64,000 bases of DNA from Orbilia blumenaviensis (lineage: Eukaryota; Ascomycota; Orbiliomycetes; Orbiliales; Orbiliaceae), in the NCBI GenBank assembly GCA_036872755.1, contig JAVHNS010000015.1, positions 248,001 to 312,000 on the forward strand, in the 5' to 3' direction. Numbering within the stretch: the stretch's first letter is position 1; the number at the start of each line of letters is the position of its first letter. Positions 35,901 to 45,799 of this stretch are shown here, piece by piece. A program made the position numbers and the translations under genes. The notes beneath the pieces were generated by a model. That model was given only the letters and a program-made list of their open reading frames with translations, did not search any database and was not told the DNA's origin.

Positions 35901-36911
35901 TTCGAAGAAGAACCCCACATTAAACGTGGGAAATCTTTGGAAGATAGAGTTAGAGAGGAAATGTATAACCCCGGCCCCGCAAGGACGGATGTATCATCTA
36001 TCATGGATTACTACGGCGAACCAGCCTCGCGGTCACCGATACCTGAGTTGTCGGAGGGGACTGATAGTGAGGATGATGAAGGTGAGGAAGGATACTTGGT
36101 ACCTAGTGGTAGCGGGATGCCGCCGGGAACATATGTTGGAGAGCAGGCTGTCATAGAAGGGAAGGGGAAGGGCAAGATGGTTATGGTGACATCTAATGCT
36201 GTCGAGGAGCCACTTGTTGTTAGCTCTCTTCGCATGCGATCCAGAGGACATCAAGAACAACAACAACAACAGGAACAGCAACAGCAATCAAGGGAGTCGG
36301 TCATAGCCCCTCTCTTATCGGAAACCATAGCTGCAGAACAACAAAAAGACGAAAGTGGAAAACTTGAAAAGCAGAATGCACGATCCAGGCTCCCATCATT
36401 AGGATCTTCGATAAAACGAAGAGCAGCAGCAATGGCTGCCACATTGAACCCACATACACAAAATAACGAAGGTCGCTCAAACTCCATTGGCCGCAAAAAC
36501 GTCCTACACCGACGCACCCAGACCTCTACAGCTGGCCGAAAACCCGCCCGAGAAACAGTATCAGAATCAACGCCTTTACAGCCTCATCAGGCCGAAATAT
36601 TGGATGTTGACGATCGTACAACGGATATACTATTTACTCGAGGATTCGAAGACAGGGATGATAGCAGTACGCATATGAACGACAAAGTTGTGCAACTGGT
36701 ATACACAGCACCTAAGGGCAAACTAAGAGTTGTCAACCCGAGCCCTAGACGGGTTGACAGTAGTGGAACGGATGTCAGTATAGGCTTTTTCCATCATATG
36801 GCTGCACAAAAACGAATTAGCGGCTCGGGGAACTATGGTGTTCTCGCTAATGGGGAAAGCATCTTGAGGTTGGGCAGTGCGGCGGCCAGAAGAGTTGGGG
36901 AGCTAGATTAA
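32955..36911 (+). CDS. Kelch-type (galactose-oxidase-like propeller) single-pass membrane protein, 1318 aa
   Basis: Single-exon gene. The N-terminus has a run of 13 Ser (about residues 15-27), then a hydrophobic segment at about 34-52 (LLPISTSLFFLLPTVTAA) that should act as signal peptide. The ectodomain has Ser/Thr-rich linkers (about 300-400) and kelch-like blades between about 428 and 590, with GG pairs in MLILGGY, RIILFGGW and spaced W/Y residues. A transmembrane helix lies at about 614-637 (AILAGVFGGVALLVLILAGL), followed by YAKR. The C-terminal 680 residues are presumably cytoplasmic and disordered, with a poly-Gln patch near 1100-1113. Pezizomycotina have kelch membrane proteins with this layout and no settled function. 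A role at the cell surface or polarity site is a guess. The exact start is uncertain because of the Ser run and basic N-terminal region. Confidence 0.85.
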   Translation: MPSKLSRRRHSRLPSSSSSSSSSSSSSLTSRKLKLLPISTSLFFLLPTVTAATISSQYPIPASIFKTHSSAGNPILHIQPSFYHSSNPSSTSLLSFKSIFLANPSPEAYLDDSLLSNGFFTQDVDGVQIPNFSVGGGKGVFLFSRKRHMDAVKTRKVVKDTGEVWLMTYPMSCTSSPKNEDNITLADYTIFRSGAGKEEWQEIELGIRKNNLSLWFPTSRYLGSGFMADDDFDSESGEGGDGSSLLSSKERLYSFGGVCIGGDGFVGNGRNDTFSADMWRVENSTAVAHSLRRRQVADGATTIETATETEKTTARSSSSRSSRSSVSTLVSSSSTSIGSSTSATPTTPTTSAQATSLSTSSTTPSKTGSTSSKTSPTNTATGKDNKDPSSALDISVSISKNPPIPEAGFSMTSIAVKNTTSGSKSNSTVDGMLILGGYTSRNRFVGLGQLALFSPRTEAWSFVSATLSDGGITPRAGHSAVVDEAGGRIILFGGWLGNITRPAKPAMVVLKIGDLHGGWEWETFNATEEVDGAGPPADVSIWGHAAILLEGNVMMLTSGFQIEDLNSSGRQKVNDQTWFLNLTSNEWVQQYHYPLEQITQKAVDESTKKSHRDIAILAGVFGGVALLVLILAGLFWYAKRNEEYADLPNEGPSGGEGKDKFHSLDLEYGKDVAVDGTKSKNLFRRGAPTTDVGVLFRENMTRSPELPPRPPAPLKMHRSGKQPSHVDMEMVERMRGEQELRENRLQDSAQERRRSVRSEMVAWVRDWANADAAAQAAEVIKRTKQGSVSSGRVRKESSAPGGAGGVGGASKETYLKPGRAATRTPKSTAATTGAPDTVLGERCITSSSMYSDGVISSINASENYDTPEEVPYPVPPMLLSTCQAYGEQNPRNQRVLVGPQGVTAPLPRKMAEEFPAPTLIPRDSLASSAYGSGHNHYSYSSTQPLLPRTQSSGTRVDRDNESEGWRDVTPSSNFFTTIPLTTFEEEPHIKRGKSLEDRVREEMYNPGPARTDVSSIMDYYGEPASRSPIPELSEGTDSEDDEGEEGYLVPSGSGMPPGTYVGEQAVIEGKGKGKMVMVTSNAVEEPLVVSSLRMRSRGHQEQQQQQEQQQQSRESVIAPLLSETIAAEQQKDESGKLEKQNARSRLPSLGSSIKRRAAAMAATLNPHTQNNEGRSNSIGRKNVLHRRTQTSTAGRKPARETVSESTPLQPHQAEILDVDDRTTDILFTRGFEDRDDSSTHMNDKVVQLVYTAPKGKLRVVNPSPRRVDSSGTDVSIGFFHHMAAQKRISGSGNYGVLANGESILRLGSAAARRVGELD
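32997..33035 (+). repeat. (TCC)13 microsatellite coding for a serine run
   Basis: Perfect TCC units at the start of the kelch gene encode Ser 15-27. Such runs slip in replication, so allele length may vary by whole codons. Confidence 0.85.
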
Positions 36912-38688
36912 GTACTAAACAATGGGATATATATTCATCTAAGTATTTGCGCTTTCCTTTGTTAATACATTTCATAGCCTTGGGGGTTTCGGATCTTTTG
37001 TTAATTTTCCCATATCTGGTGTCATTGCTTTCAACATCTGCATTTGTATTTCGAAACAATAGTCAAGAAGGAGAGGGTGTTTATACGTACAAGATAAGGA
37101 TGGTGGTTAAGTGGCTTTACGAATTACGCTTCAATGTGTATATACATTATTAGATTACGCAGTTTATAACGTTTAATGATCATGAATATATATATCTTGA
37201 TAAATCCGTCTATCGTAACCGAGAAGTGGTTAACTACTGCGAATTTTCTTATGGATCAGAAGTCCCTTGTGTACATATGTGGTAATTTGAGTGACACTGC
37301 GTTGTTTATATTAGACCTAAAGTGTACAGGATTGGTATTGGTGTTAGGAATAGAATATTGCTGACTAAAACGGACAATGAATATTTCTTCTGGTTTGGGC
37401 CGATTCCCGCAAAAAACAAATATACTAAGGTACGCAGGATCAGATCTGTATATAGGCAGTTTCGTCGCTCGACTTCGTGGCGGTCTCTTTGGAAGCGACG
37501 TTGAACTCCATGTGTTGACAATGGCAGTCAATTCCTCGGCGAGCACCTTCCTACAAAGGGATGCAGGCTATACATCCCGAGCTCAAGAACAGCTTCCAAC
37601 CCAGATCTAAAATGCCCTTAGATCCGTAGAATCGCTTTAGGATGCACGCGGTGACGACGATGAGTATTAATAATAGCCAGCCCTACCTTCGGAAGCCCGC
37701 GACAAACCACCCAAGCCGAGGTTCCGGACCCAATATACCTGCGACGAAATCGGTTACATTAAGAAAGTAGTCTATATAAACCCCACCTGAGAAACTCAAA
37801 AAAAAAAGTGGAGCTCTCATGAGCAAGTTCCTGCGGCAAGCCCCTCGCTTAGGCTTTCATGAAAAGAGAGATGAGGAGAGGGGAAAATGCTAGATGCTAG
37901 GAGTAGATACATCGATTCGGTCATCTTGCATACTCTGTTCTCTTGTGATATATCGGAGAACTCGACTGGATTGAGAAGGAAGAAATAAAACAACAAAAAG
38001 GAAAACTCCCTCTTGCCGCTAGTATACTACAACAGCTACCCGTAGCATAGTAGTAAACAAAGGAAAAATGGATACTTAATTCATGTTGTATCTTTGTATC
38101 ACAGAGCTTTTTAGTTTTGTGCATCGCCACAGTTACCTTCAAAGAGTTAGGAGTTGCCAATTCCGTCGCGGGTTTTCTGCGGTCGAGCTAATTTGTCAGC
38201 CCCCGTTCGGTGTCAAGTTACCTATGCTACCTTCCAGGAGGTTCGGTCCGGGCAAGCTGAGGTGATTCAAGGGTCTTGTTGTGCCATTACTCAGTGTAAT
38301 AGCTTGGGTTTGCTTAGGGGTGGGCCATCAATGATGTAGCTATTCCCCTGAGAGCCGGTCTACAGATATATATATCTATATATATGTCCCTTTTATCCGC
38401 CTCTTGAGTTTTATTCTTTTGGATTTGCTTTCCAATTCGATCGTGAGGTTTTCAAACGTCCTGTCCAACACATCCAAACAACAGTAGCTAATAAGCTCAC
38501 GCCCCAAATTCAAGCTAGCATAACAAGCTTAGCCAACCCCCGCCTCCAACCGCACACCCCGCCGTACAAATACATACCTCATCAAACACCTCACAAATAC
38601 CTCATCGGTCCTTCCCAACCCCGATACTATAGTTCGAAAATCTCCTATATCGGTAGTTTTAGTAGCCTTATAAGTTAGAAGAGCAACT
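36912..38688. other. Intergenic between kelch gene and ATX1; no gene supported
   Basis: About 1.8 kb. Short frames at 37256-37610 on both strands overlap and show no domain. A TA-alternating stretch lies at about 38361-38385, and the last 250 bp before ATX1 are C/A-rich, typical of a fungal promoter. Confidence 0.55.
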
Positions 38689-39015
38689 ATGTCCTCCAAA
38701 ACCTACGAATACGACGTCGCAATGTCCTGCTCCGGCTGCTCCGGCGCCATCGAGCGAGTTCTTAAGAAGTGGCAGACTGCTCACCCTGGTACTACCTCCC
38801 TCGCTCTTACCTCTTACTCGAAGTCTATGGCAGTATGGATATGTATATGAAATATATGCTAATATATGGTGCTGGGGCTTTTAGAACTGAAATATGACGT
38901 CTCACTCGAAACTCAGAAGGTACAGGTTACCACTGACCTCACCTACGACGAGGTCTTTGAGAAGATCAACAAGGTCAAGCCGATCTCGGCAGGAAGGGAG
39001 GTTGAGGCTGCTTAG
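38689..39015 (+). CDS. ATX1: Copper chaperone Atx1, two exons, 76 aa
   Basis: Exons 38689-38788 and 38885-39015, joined by a GTACTA..TAG intron with a TGCTAAT branch site. Atx1 carries Cu(I) in the cytosol to the P-type ATPase Ccc2 in the trans-Golgi for loading of multicopper oxidases. The metal-binding loop M12-S-C14-S-G-C17 is intact and followed by SGAIERVLKK; the HMA fold continues with KYDVSLETQKVQV, and the lysines near the end (KINKVKP) match the partner-docking side known in yeast Atx1. Length fits the family (about 70-80 aa). Other donors in the intron region give a stop or break the frame. It ends 456 bp from the convergent Pof1-like gene. Confidence 0.92.
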
Positions 39016-39471
39016 GAGAGTATTATGCGATACGGCTCCTGCTGCTGGACCACAAAGGGGAGCATGGCTGTGGCACTAGGACAAGGGATGAACGGCAATT
39101 CTGTCTCTCTTTTCTTTTTGGTTTAAGGATTCCGTTTTTTTGTTTGTGCTTTTTTGTTAGAGGTGTTATAGCATTGCGGACATGCCATGCATTTTGTGCT
39201 TTCTATGCGGTTTTGGGATTTTGTTTGCATTGGTCTGCTGCTTATGCGACTGAATGTCTTTCACTTTTTTTTTTTTGATGGTTATAACTGGCGGCTCTTC
39301 TTTTACCATTAGCTTCGTTGGTTTTGTTCGTTCAATTGGAAGCCGTCGTCGTCATCATCATCTAAAACATCTAAGTATCGTGGTTCTGCTGCTCTAAAGA
39401 CGCTCCCACGAGTTTTGAGAAATCACTATTCGTAGATCTCGCTACCTTCGCCACATGGAACGAGATGGTGG
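39016..39471. other. Convergent intergenic region between ATX1 and the POF1-like gene
   Basis: About 450 bp of 3' flanks from both sides, T-rich on the plus strand up to about 39280. Nothing else is seen. Confidence 0.6.
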
Positions 39472-40663
39472 TTATAAATACAGCCCTTCCCTTCCAATCC
39501 ACCCCGCTACACCACTACAAACACCATCCCTCCACTCTCCTGTTCCATTCTTAACTCCATTCCTGACATTAGTACTACTAACACCTTCGGCCTCTTTACC
39601 CGGTACTATCATATCTACTTTGTCAGCTATAGCTTTATCCAGTGAAGTCGAGTATTCGTGCTGTGATGCCTCGGTACCGAATTCTGCGCCGGGACGGGCG
39701 AATACCAGGATTCGATTGGTAGAGGACAACAGCGTCGTGGTAACGTCACGGAGGGTGTGGTGTGGTGGGTAGTATTTTGGGTTAAGTAGACTAGACGATG
39801 TATAAATACCAATGCGTATATAAGGTACATAGAAGCATTATAAATGGGGATATGGGAAGTGGCACTACCGTATTAATGTATCATATCCTAAAATCCATAC
39901 CTGCCTGGTTGATTCCGGCGGGAAGAAAGGGTGGGCGGACAGATCCGTGGATTTATCGATGAACCGCGGGTGTGGCGTTATTCCTATATCGATCTGTGGA
40001 ACTTTTGCTCTGCTACTATCCAAAGAAGAATCGAGGTTTTGGATTTCCTCTGCGAGAAGACACATCATTGCTAGACGGTGTTCATAAGATGCTGGTGTAG
40101 GCGGTTTATCTGCGTTTGTGGTCGCCAGGAGCAATAGAAGTGATGGTGGCTCCTCCTCCCCCTCCTTCCCTTGAGTGGCTTCGCTGCCATCGCCGCTAGT
40201 AGTGGTTGTAGGAATATACTTCTTGAGCGCCTGAAGCGCAAGATGCATATGTGCCTTCGTCGGAGGATTAAACTACCTAGCTACCATCAATTTTATACCG
40301 TCGGTTTTTCTGAGCATATACTATTAACTTTTTACATTAACAGCACTTTTGAGTTTAATGCGTACGCTGGAGTCTAGTATGCAGACTGTTCTCTGCTTTT
40401 GTGATGATGGAGAAGATGGGATTCTGGGAGGGTACGATTTTACGATTTGGAGGTTTGGAGATGTGGTTGTGAGGGATGCTATGGCGGAGCGGAAGGAGGG
40501 GATGAGGGTGCGAATGCGGTGCATGGCTTCTTCGGGTTCCGCTGTTTCTCGGGTGTCGGGTTAGCAATGAATGATATCATCATATCTTATGATTACACAG
40601 TGAAGTAAGATGTATTGTTGTATGCTTGAAGTTTAGTAGAAATTCCCTACCTGTCGTGTCCAT
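39472..40663 (-). CDS. POF1: Pof1-like cytidylyltransferase/NMN adenylyltransferase-family protein, four exons, 303 aa
   Basis: Exons are 40663-40651 (13 nt), 40541-40366, 40272-39869 and 39790-39472; frame is kept for 304 codons. The nucleotidyltransferase signature reads ILDSSFNPPTKAHMHLAL across the intron between exons 2 and 3, the usual place of the SxFxPxxxxH motif. WILGYDTLIRLLNPKYYPP follows across the next intron. Both motifs only appear after splicing, which supports the model strongly. Yeast Pof1 is related to nicotinamide mononucleotide adenylyltransferases and is linked to filamentation and protein quality control. The 13-nt first exon (ATG GAC ACG ACA G) is chosen because it gives an in-frame N-terminus like other fungal members; an alternative start is the ATG at 40524 inside exon 2. 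Confidence 0.85.
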
Positions 40664-41264
40664 GATACCTATTAGGAAAGCAAGTATTTAAATAAGTTCC
40701 ATGAAGCTTCGGTATCGACCGATCTGGCGGGGGCAGTCGTTTGGATGGTGATTGGCGGCAAGGATCGCGGAGAAGTCGGGCAATCGAGCAGCGAACATGC
40801 GAGGGTGGAGCCAGGGCTTGGCGGGGAGGAAACCTGCATATTTTAGCATGCTTTGGAAGCTCCCTGGCCTGACCTCTGAGAGTATTATATAATAAGGTAC
40901 CAGCACGATTCCCTCTTTTCATTCCTTTGATAATTAGAAAGGTTTGACTGGTTTAAGGAATTATCTGGAGATAATATATTTTGTATGGTGTATATCTTTT
41001 GATTTTTGTGAGGTTATACTGACAGTTCATCGGTTTTCAGGGGAGGCTGGAATTCGAACTCTTTTCATGCGTGCATTCTAGCTGGCTTTCGGGAACGACG
41101 AACAAAGAAGCTCCACATTAGCTTTTTCCAACACGAGCTATAGCTATACCTAAGCTACCTGGGTTTAGCTAAGCTACAGTACCACACAACATCTCAAGCT
41201 TCAAATTCATAAAACAGGCCCACGCGATTAATTAGGTGGTCAACCGAGGATAAGGCGGTGAGAG
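40664..41264. promoter_or_regulatory. Divergent promoter region between POF1-like and 5-alpha-reductase-like genes
   Basis: About 600 bp separate the two start codons. A minus-strand open stretch of about 70-90 codons at 40647-40922 overlaps the first exon of the POF1-like gene; it has no recognisable domain. AGCTA/TAGCT words are frequent at 41130-41180. Confidence 0.5.
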
Positions 41265-42420
41265 ATGGAGTACCTCCGCCTCATCTACACGGACTACCTC
41301 TTCTCGCCGGACCCGGCAGTCTACCGCGCCCATGTCCAGCTATTCCATTTCTTCCCCGTAGTATGCATATTGCAGTCTATGATCACAACGCCGATGGGCA
41401 AGACGTCTGTTAAGTCATGTCTTAACCTGCCTGGTATGTCCTTCCCCAAGCTAACAACCTAATACCCGGAACTTCTTTATACATCTATAAAGATCTTAAA
41501 TTCATGATAGCTATATTAATTTATGTATATCTGAGCAGGAAAGCTATCATGGATCCTCATGGAGCTGATATCCCCCATTTCCTTCTTCCTAACCTTCTAC
41601 CTCAACTCTAAGGACCCAATAGCTACACTCTCAGCCCTTCCAACGTCTCATAAGATCCTTTCAGTTCTTTATCTCATCCACTATGTCAATCGTGCGCTTG
41701 TATCCCCACTGCGGGCGCCAGCCTATGCACCAGCACATATCATAGTCCTAACCGTCGCAACCTACTTTAACTATATAAACGGCTACTCTTTATCTTCATT
41801 TTTCATCCTCCAGCAAGGAAATGTATCCGAAGTCAGTAGTTGGTGGAAACTCCGGTTCTCAATCGGGGTTGTCATGTGGGCGATTGGGTTTTGGGGAAAT
41901 ATCTGGCACGAAGACGTACTCTATGAGATTAGAAGGAGAGCTAAAAGGGAGCACTTGGAGACTGCGAAGGCGAAGAAGGAGGAAGGGTTGGGAGAGGGGA
42001 TTGAGAGGGTTATTGTGCCTGATAGGTTAGTCGTTCGGGCAGAGAATACAGGACATGTGTATGAGATACCTGAGGGGGGATTGTGGAGTTATTGTTGGCA
42101 CCCGCATGTGAGTTTTTTTCCCCTCTTTCTCTGTATTTTTCATTTTAATTTTACTACGGGAAGATTCTGCCTTGGAAAACCACCTTGACTAATATAAACC
42201 TTTCTTTGGTGGTAAAAAAATATAGTACTTCATGGAATGGGTAGAATGGACTGGTTTCTTGATCGCAGCAGGAGGGCTGGAATGTGCACCCGCCGTCAAC
42301 TTTTTAGTCAATGAAATCGCATCAATGACGCCTCGCGCCTTCCAGGGCGTAGAGTTCTACAAGAGAAAGTTCGGCAGACGGCTACCGGAAAGGAAGGCTG
42401 TGGTACCATTTCTGCTGTGA
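41265..42420 (+). CDS. Steroid 5-alpha-reductase/DET2-like membrane oxidoreductase, three exons, 310 aa
   Basis: Exons 41265-41433, 41539-42107 and 42226-42420; 311 codons including the stop. The family reduces C=C bonds next to a carbonyl in steroids, polyprenols or enoyl-CoA with NADPH, in the ER membrane. The C-terminal signature is clear: an IPEGGLWSYCWHPHYFMEW stretch across the last intron, then NEIASMTPRAFQGVEFYKRKF and a terminal RKAVVPFLL. Several hydrophobic segments are present (for example WAIGFWGNIW and the ILMELISPISFFLTFYL region). Compared with the usual family ending, the W of the Y/W-YK motif is F here. The fungal substrate of DET2-like members is not known from sequence; it is less like Tsc13 or Dfg10. 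Confidence 0.88.
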
Positions 42421-44599
42421 CCTGTTTTTTCTTGTGTATATGCGACGTTATGGATGTGTATATATTTGGTGTGGTTGATAATGATATGCACCTTGTATGC
42501 AAGGGGGAATGGTGTGTGTAACTGTAGAAGCTTGAAAGGGGGGTTCTAGATCTATAGATGTGATTGAGGGGTTTGAACGGCAGGTTACTAAAACTTTAGT
42601 AATGATTGAGATGTACAGTCCGAGAGGGGTGTTAGAACCAAATTCGTAATGGGGCTACGTATACGACTGTTGCCTTAAGCTTCGAATTCCATAGCATGTG
42701 GAATCTGCATACATGTATCGCATTGGTCTCGTAGCTACGTAGACGGTAGTTACTGGTATCGTGATCTGTATCAAATATAGTAAATTTACCGAAAACATCG
42801 AATGCTGAAAATAAAGTCTTATAAATTTATAAATATAAAAAAACCCGTCCATGAGAGGTTCGTAACGTTGTCCAAGGTAAAATGGCTAGAAAGTGGGTCC
42901 GGACAAGCTTCACGGGTACCCCTCCGGCTGGGGTGGATAGCTAGAACTAGAACTAACTAGTATTAATCCGGTCGTGGGCTGTATAAAATATGGCATGCAT
43001 GATATGATAAAAAGGTATTTTGAGAAATCTCTGCTGTGAGTGTCTACGTGTACACGCAGAATGTAACGATATATCCAATTTTGGATTATTATTATTATTA
43101 TTTTATTTATTTTAAATTTTTCTAAAGAGAGAGAGAGAGGATAATGTACTCCACACCCCCGGTCTTCTTCGGGCCTTTGGTGGGGCTTCAATCGAGCCCA
43201 ATGAAGGGTTCGTCATCTCTTCTGTTCGCATGTTTCTATTTTTAGAATTTAGAGTTCGAGTCGTCGGAGGGAAGGAGAGAGAGAGAGGCAACGCAAGCTT
43301 GAGCATGATAGTGTAATTTTAATATTTTGGGGTTGGGCACAAAAATTCTGGCTTACGATTAGTGGAGAGATCAATGAGATTGTATGGTAGCATTGAAGGC
43401 CTCCTATTCTTAATAGTAATTTTTAATTATATATATTTTCCTGCGAAAAATATCAGTGACTGTACAATAGCATAACATAGGTAACAATGCATGTAGATGA
43501 CCATGTCATATCGGCGAAGGTGGCCTTGCCTGCTAGTTCCGAAGCGCGAATTCTACCTGGAAAGGGCTTGGTTAAACCCGAACTGGTTTGAAACGGGGAG
43601 ACATGCCCACAGCCTAACTAACGGAACGAGAAAGGAAAAAACTCAAGAATTGCGAAGCTTTTTCGTTTCTCGATCCCAAGACTTTTTCCGCTCCAACTTT
43701 GTTCTGTTTTAGAATTCAAATCCTCTCGGTAGTTTCGGTTGGTATTGTTTTTTTGTTTCTTGCTTGTAAGACTTACATTACATATGTATAGCTAGCTAGG
43801 TATAGCCGTTTTTTTTTTTCAGGCATTTATGTCGGCCGTTGGTTAGTTTGTGCCGTGTAATTTGGATCGTGGCTGTTGGACATGTAACGGAAACCTGTTT
43901 TTCCTGTTTCGTTTCGACGAAACGGCCTAGTTGGACGGGCGTACGGGTGGCACGGGTATTTTCACACGTTCATGTTTGGTAACGGTATATTGCATCTCAT
44001 GTGTGCATGTACACACATACACGGTATCCTGTGTTCATGTTCATCGAGGTGCTAGGAAAGGAACCCAAAATTTAATTAATATAATAAATTTAATAAGGGA
44101 TCAAGAGAAAGCCTTGCGAGGTTAAGTCACCGGTGTTTCGGTAGAAGGGTTATAATATATGCCCTCTATGTGGGTGCGGTGTGTGTGTGTATGTGCCATA
44201 TTGATTGATGGGATTTTAGATTTGATGCTGATATCATGCTGATGACGATGATGATGCATGTCATGTAAGTCCATGTACTGTACATACATGTACATGTGCG
44301 TCCCATGTATAGTTCATGTCATCTGCAGGGACCAGTCCGAGTTCCCATGATATTTGATTTTGTGGGCGGTTCTTTCTAGAACATGAATGAGCAAGGCGGA
44401 TTCCAGGGCTCATAGTTTATATACCTAAATAATAATAAGTTGAGTACCTGGGGAGGTACCTGATCTAGTAAATATACCTGAGGAGAGATATGTAGATGGA
44501 GACCAGGGGGGGATAATATATTGCGAGACCCACACATCGTTCATGCGATTGGCGTGAGCAAATGGGGTAAATCTTAAATGGCAAAACCTGTTGGACTTT

Positions 44600-44604
<5 letters not shown>

Positions 44605-44631
<27 letters not shown>
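44605..44631. repeat. T27 homopolymer
   Basis: Uninterrupted 27-nt T run on the plus strand in an intergenic region; length may be affected by sequencing error. Confidence 0.9.
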
Positions 44632-45668
44632 CATCTCAGGGAGAGGGCTTTCTTTATAATTCATGCATGCATTGCATTGGGGTCTTGTATGAAGGAATGG
44701 GTTTTGATTGGGTTTGTTCTGTTCTGTTCTGTTCCCGGGGTGGAGGTTGATGGGAAACAGTATGGTGGGGTTCACAACGGGTTATAGTTACTTGCCTGCT
44801 ATTTGCCAGATTGTATTATTATAATATACCCCCCCAAGTCTGAAGAGCCAGAGAGCTGGAAAAGAAAGGGAGAGTGGAAGAAAGCTTAGAGAGGGAAAGA
44901 AACAAAGAAAGAGAGGCATCGGATGGAAGTGGTGATATTTTTATTGAGTAGTGTCGTGCTGGAACGGCGACTTTTTAACTGAGCTCTCTTGACTGGCAGA
45001 CCTCGATCCTCCTCTTCCATCAGTGTATATCAGCTGTACATGTGCTACTACTACTACTACTACTAAGCTACAACCACCATCATCGAAATAATCATTGGCT
45101 ATCGGCCATAGCCTATCCTATCTAACCTAATCTTCCCTCTACCAATCTAACCTAATCCCCCTCTACCATACCACTAACTTTTAGGTGCCTAAGGAAAGTA
45201 CCTAAATACCTACTTGCTTACTAGTTAAATAGCTGCCCAGGTAGCTTGAATTCCACGGTGGTGACCATCCAAGTATAACCAGGTACTTGCCTACTATATA
45301 CTATAGCAAACCTCCCGAGCTAAGGGAATTGGGACTGCAATCGATTCGGGGTAGGCTAGGCTAATGGTATCCCATCCAATATAACGGAAACTTCCTAGAC
45401 GCCGCCCCTCGTATTTTGAACCGCAGCACACCAGTGACTGCATTTGGTGAGCAGGCAGCCCCTCCGTTTGGCGCCTCCATCCGAGCAAACGGCAGTCGAA
45501 TCAGGGAACTCCCACTGGCCCTCCAGACCAAACGGGTTTGCCGACCTCCACTCTGCTCTCCGCTACCAAAGAAAGAGAAGAATAAGCAGCAGCAGAAATA
45601 GCTACAGGCAGGCAGGCACTCAGCAGAAAGTAGCTGCGGGGGGGGAGGAAGACGAGAAAGGACAGGGT

Positions 45669-45669
<1 letters not shown>

Positions 45670-45704
<35 letters not shown>
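45670..45704. repeat. A35 homopolymer
   Basis: Uninterrupted 35-nt A run on the plus strand. A poly(A) tail left by a retroposed RNA is possible, but no coding relic or target-site duplication is visible upstream. Confidence 0.9.
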
Positions 45705-45706
<2 letters not shown>

Positions 45707-45799
45707 ACGAAAAGCAAAAGAAGAAGATCCGAAGAACGAACCACTCAGGTGTCCCAAGCTCAGTCGGAGCTTAATTGGTAGTATCTACTAGTAGCTGGC

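Larger units (their letters stand above)
42421..45799. other. Intergenic, simple-sequence rich; no gene supported
   Basis: The stretch contains an ATT run at 43088-43103, alternating ATGT/GTACAT words at 44225-44320, T27 at 44605-44631, TGTTC units at about 44713-44733, (CTA) units at 45048-45065, and A35 at 45670-45704. Frames that cross the A35 tract encode poly-Lys or poly-Phe by chance. No protein or RNA gene is recognised. Confidence 0.55.

Noticed and set aside
37256..37610. Overlapping plus and minus frames before ATX1
   Set aside because: No domain, no start in good context on the minus strand, and both frames end within a short distance.
40647..40922. Two minus-strand frames in the divergent promoter upstream of POF1
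   Set aside because: They overlap the 13-nt first exon of the POF1-like gene and each other, and contain no recognisable domain.
41041..41080. Sequence resembling a tRNA T-arm (GGAATTCGAACTC)
   Set aside because: The flanking bases do not pair to a five-base stem and no anticodon or acceptor arm is present. Similar words at 6930 and 54380 also fail.
45416..45791. Open frames across the A35 tract on both strands
   Set aside because: They encode long poly-Lys or poly-Phe from the homopolymer and nothing recognisable outside it.
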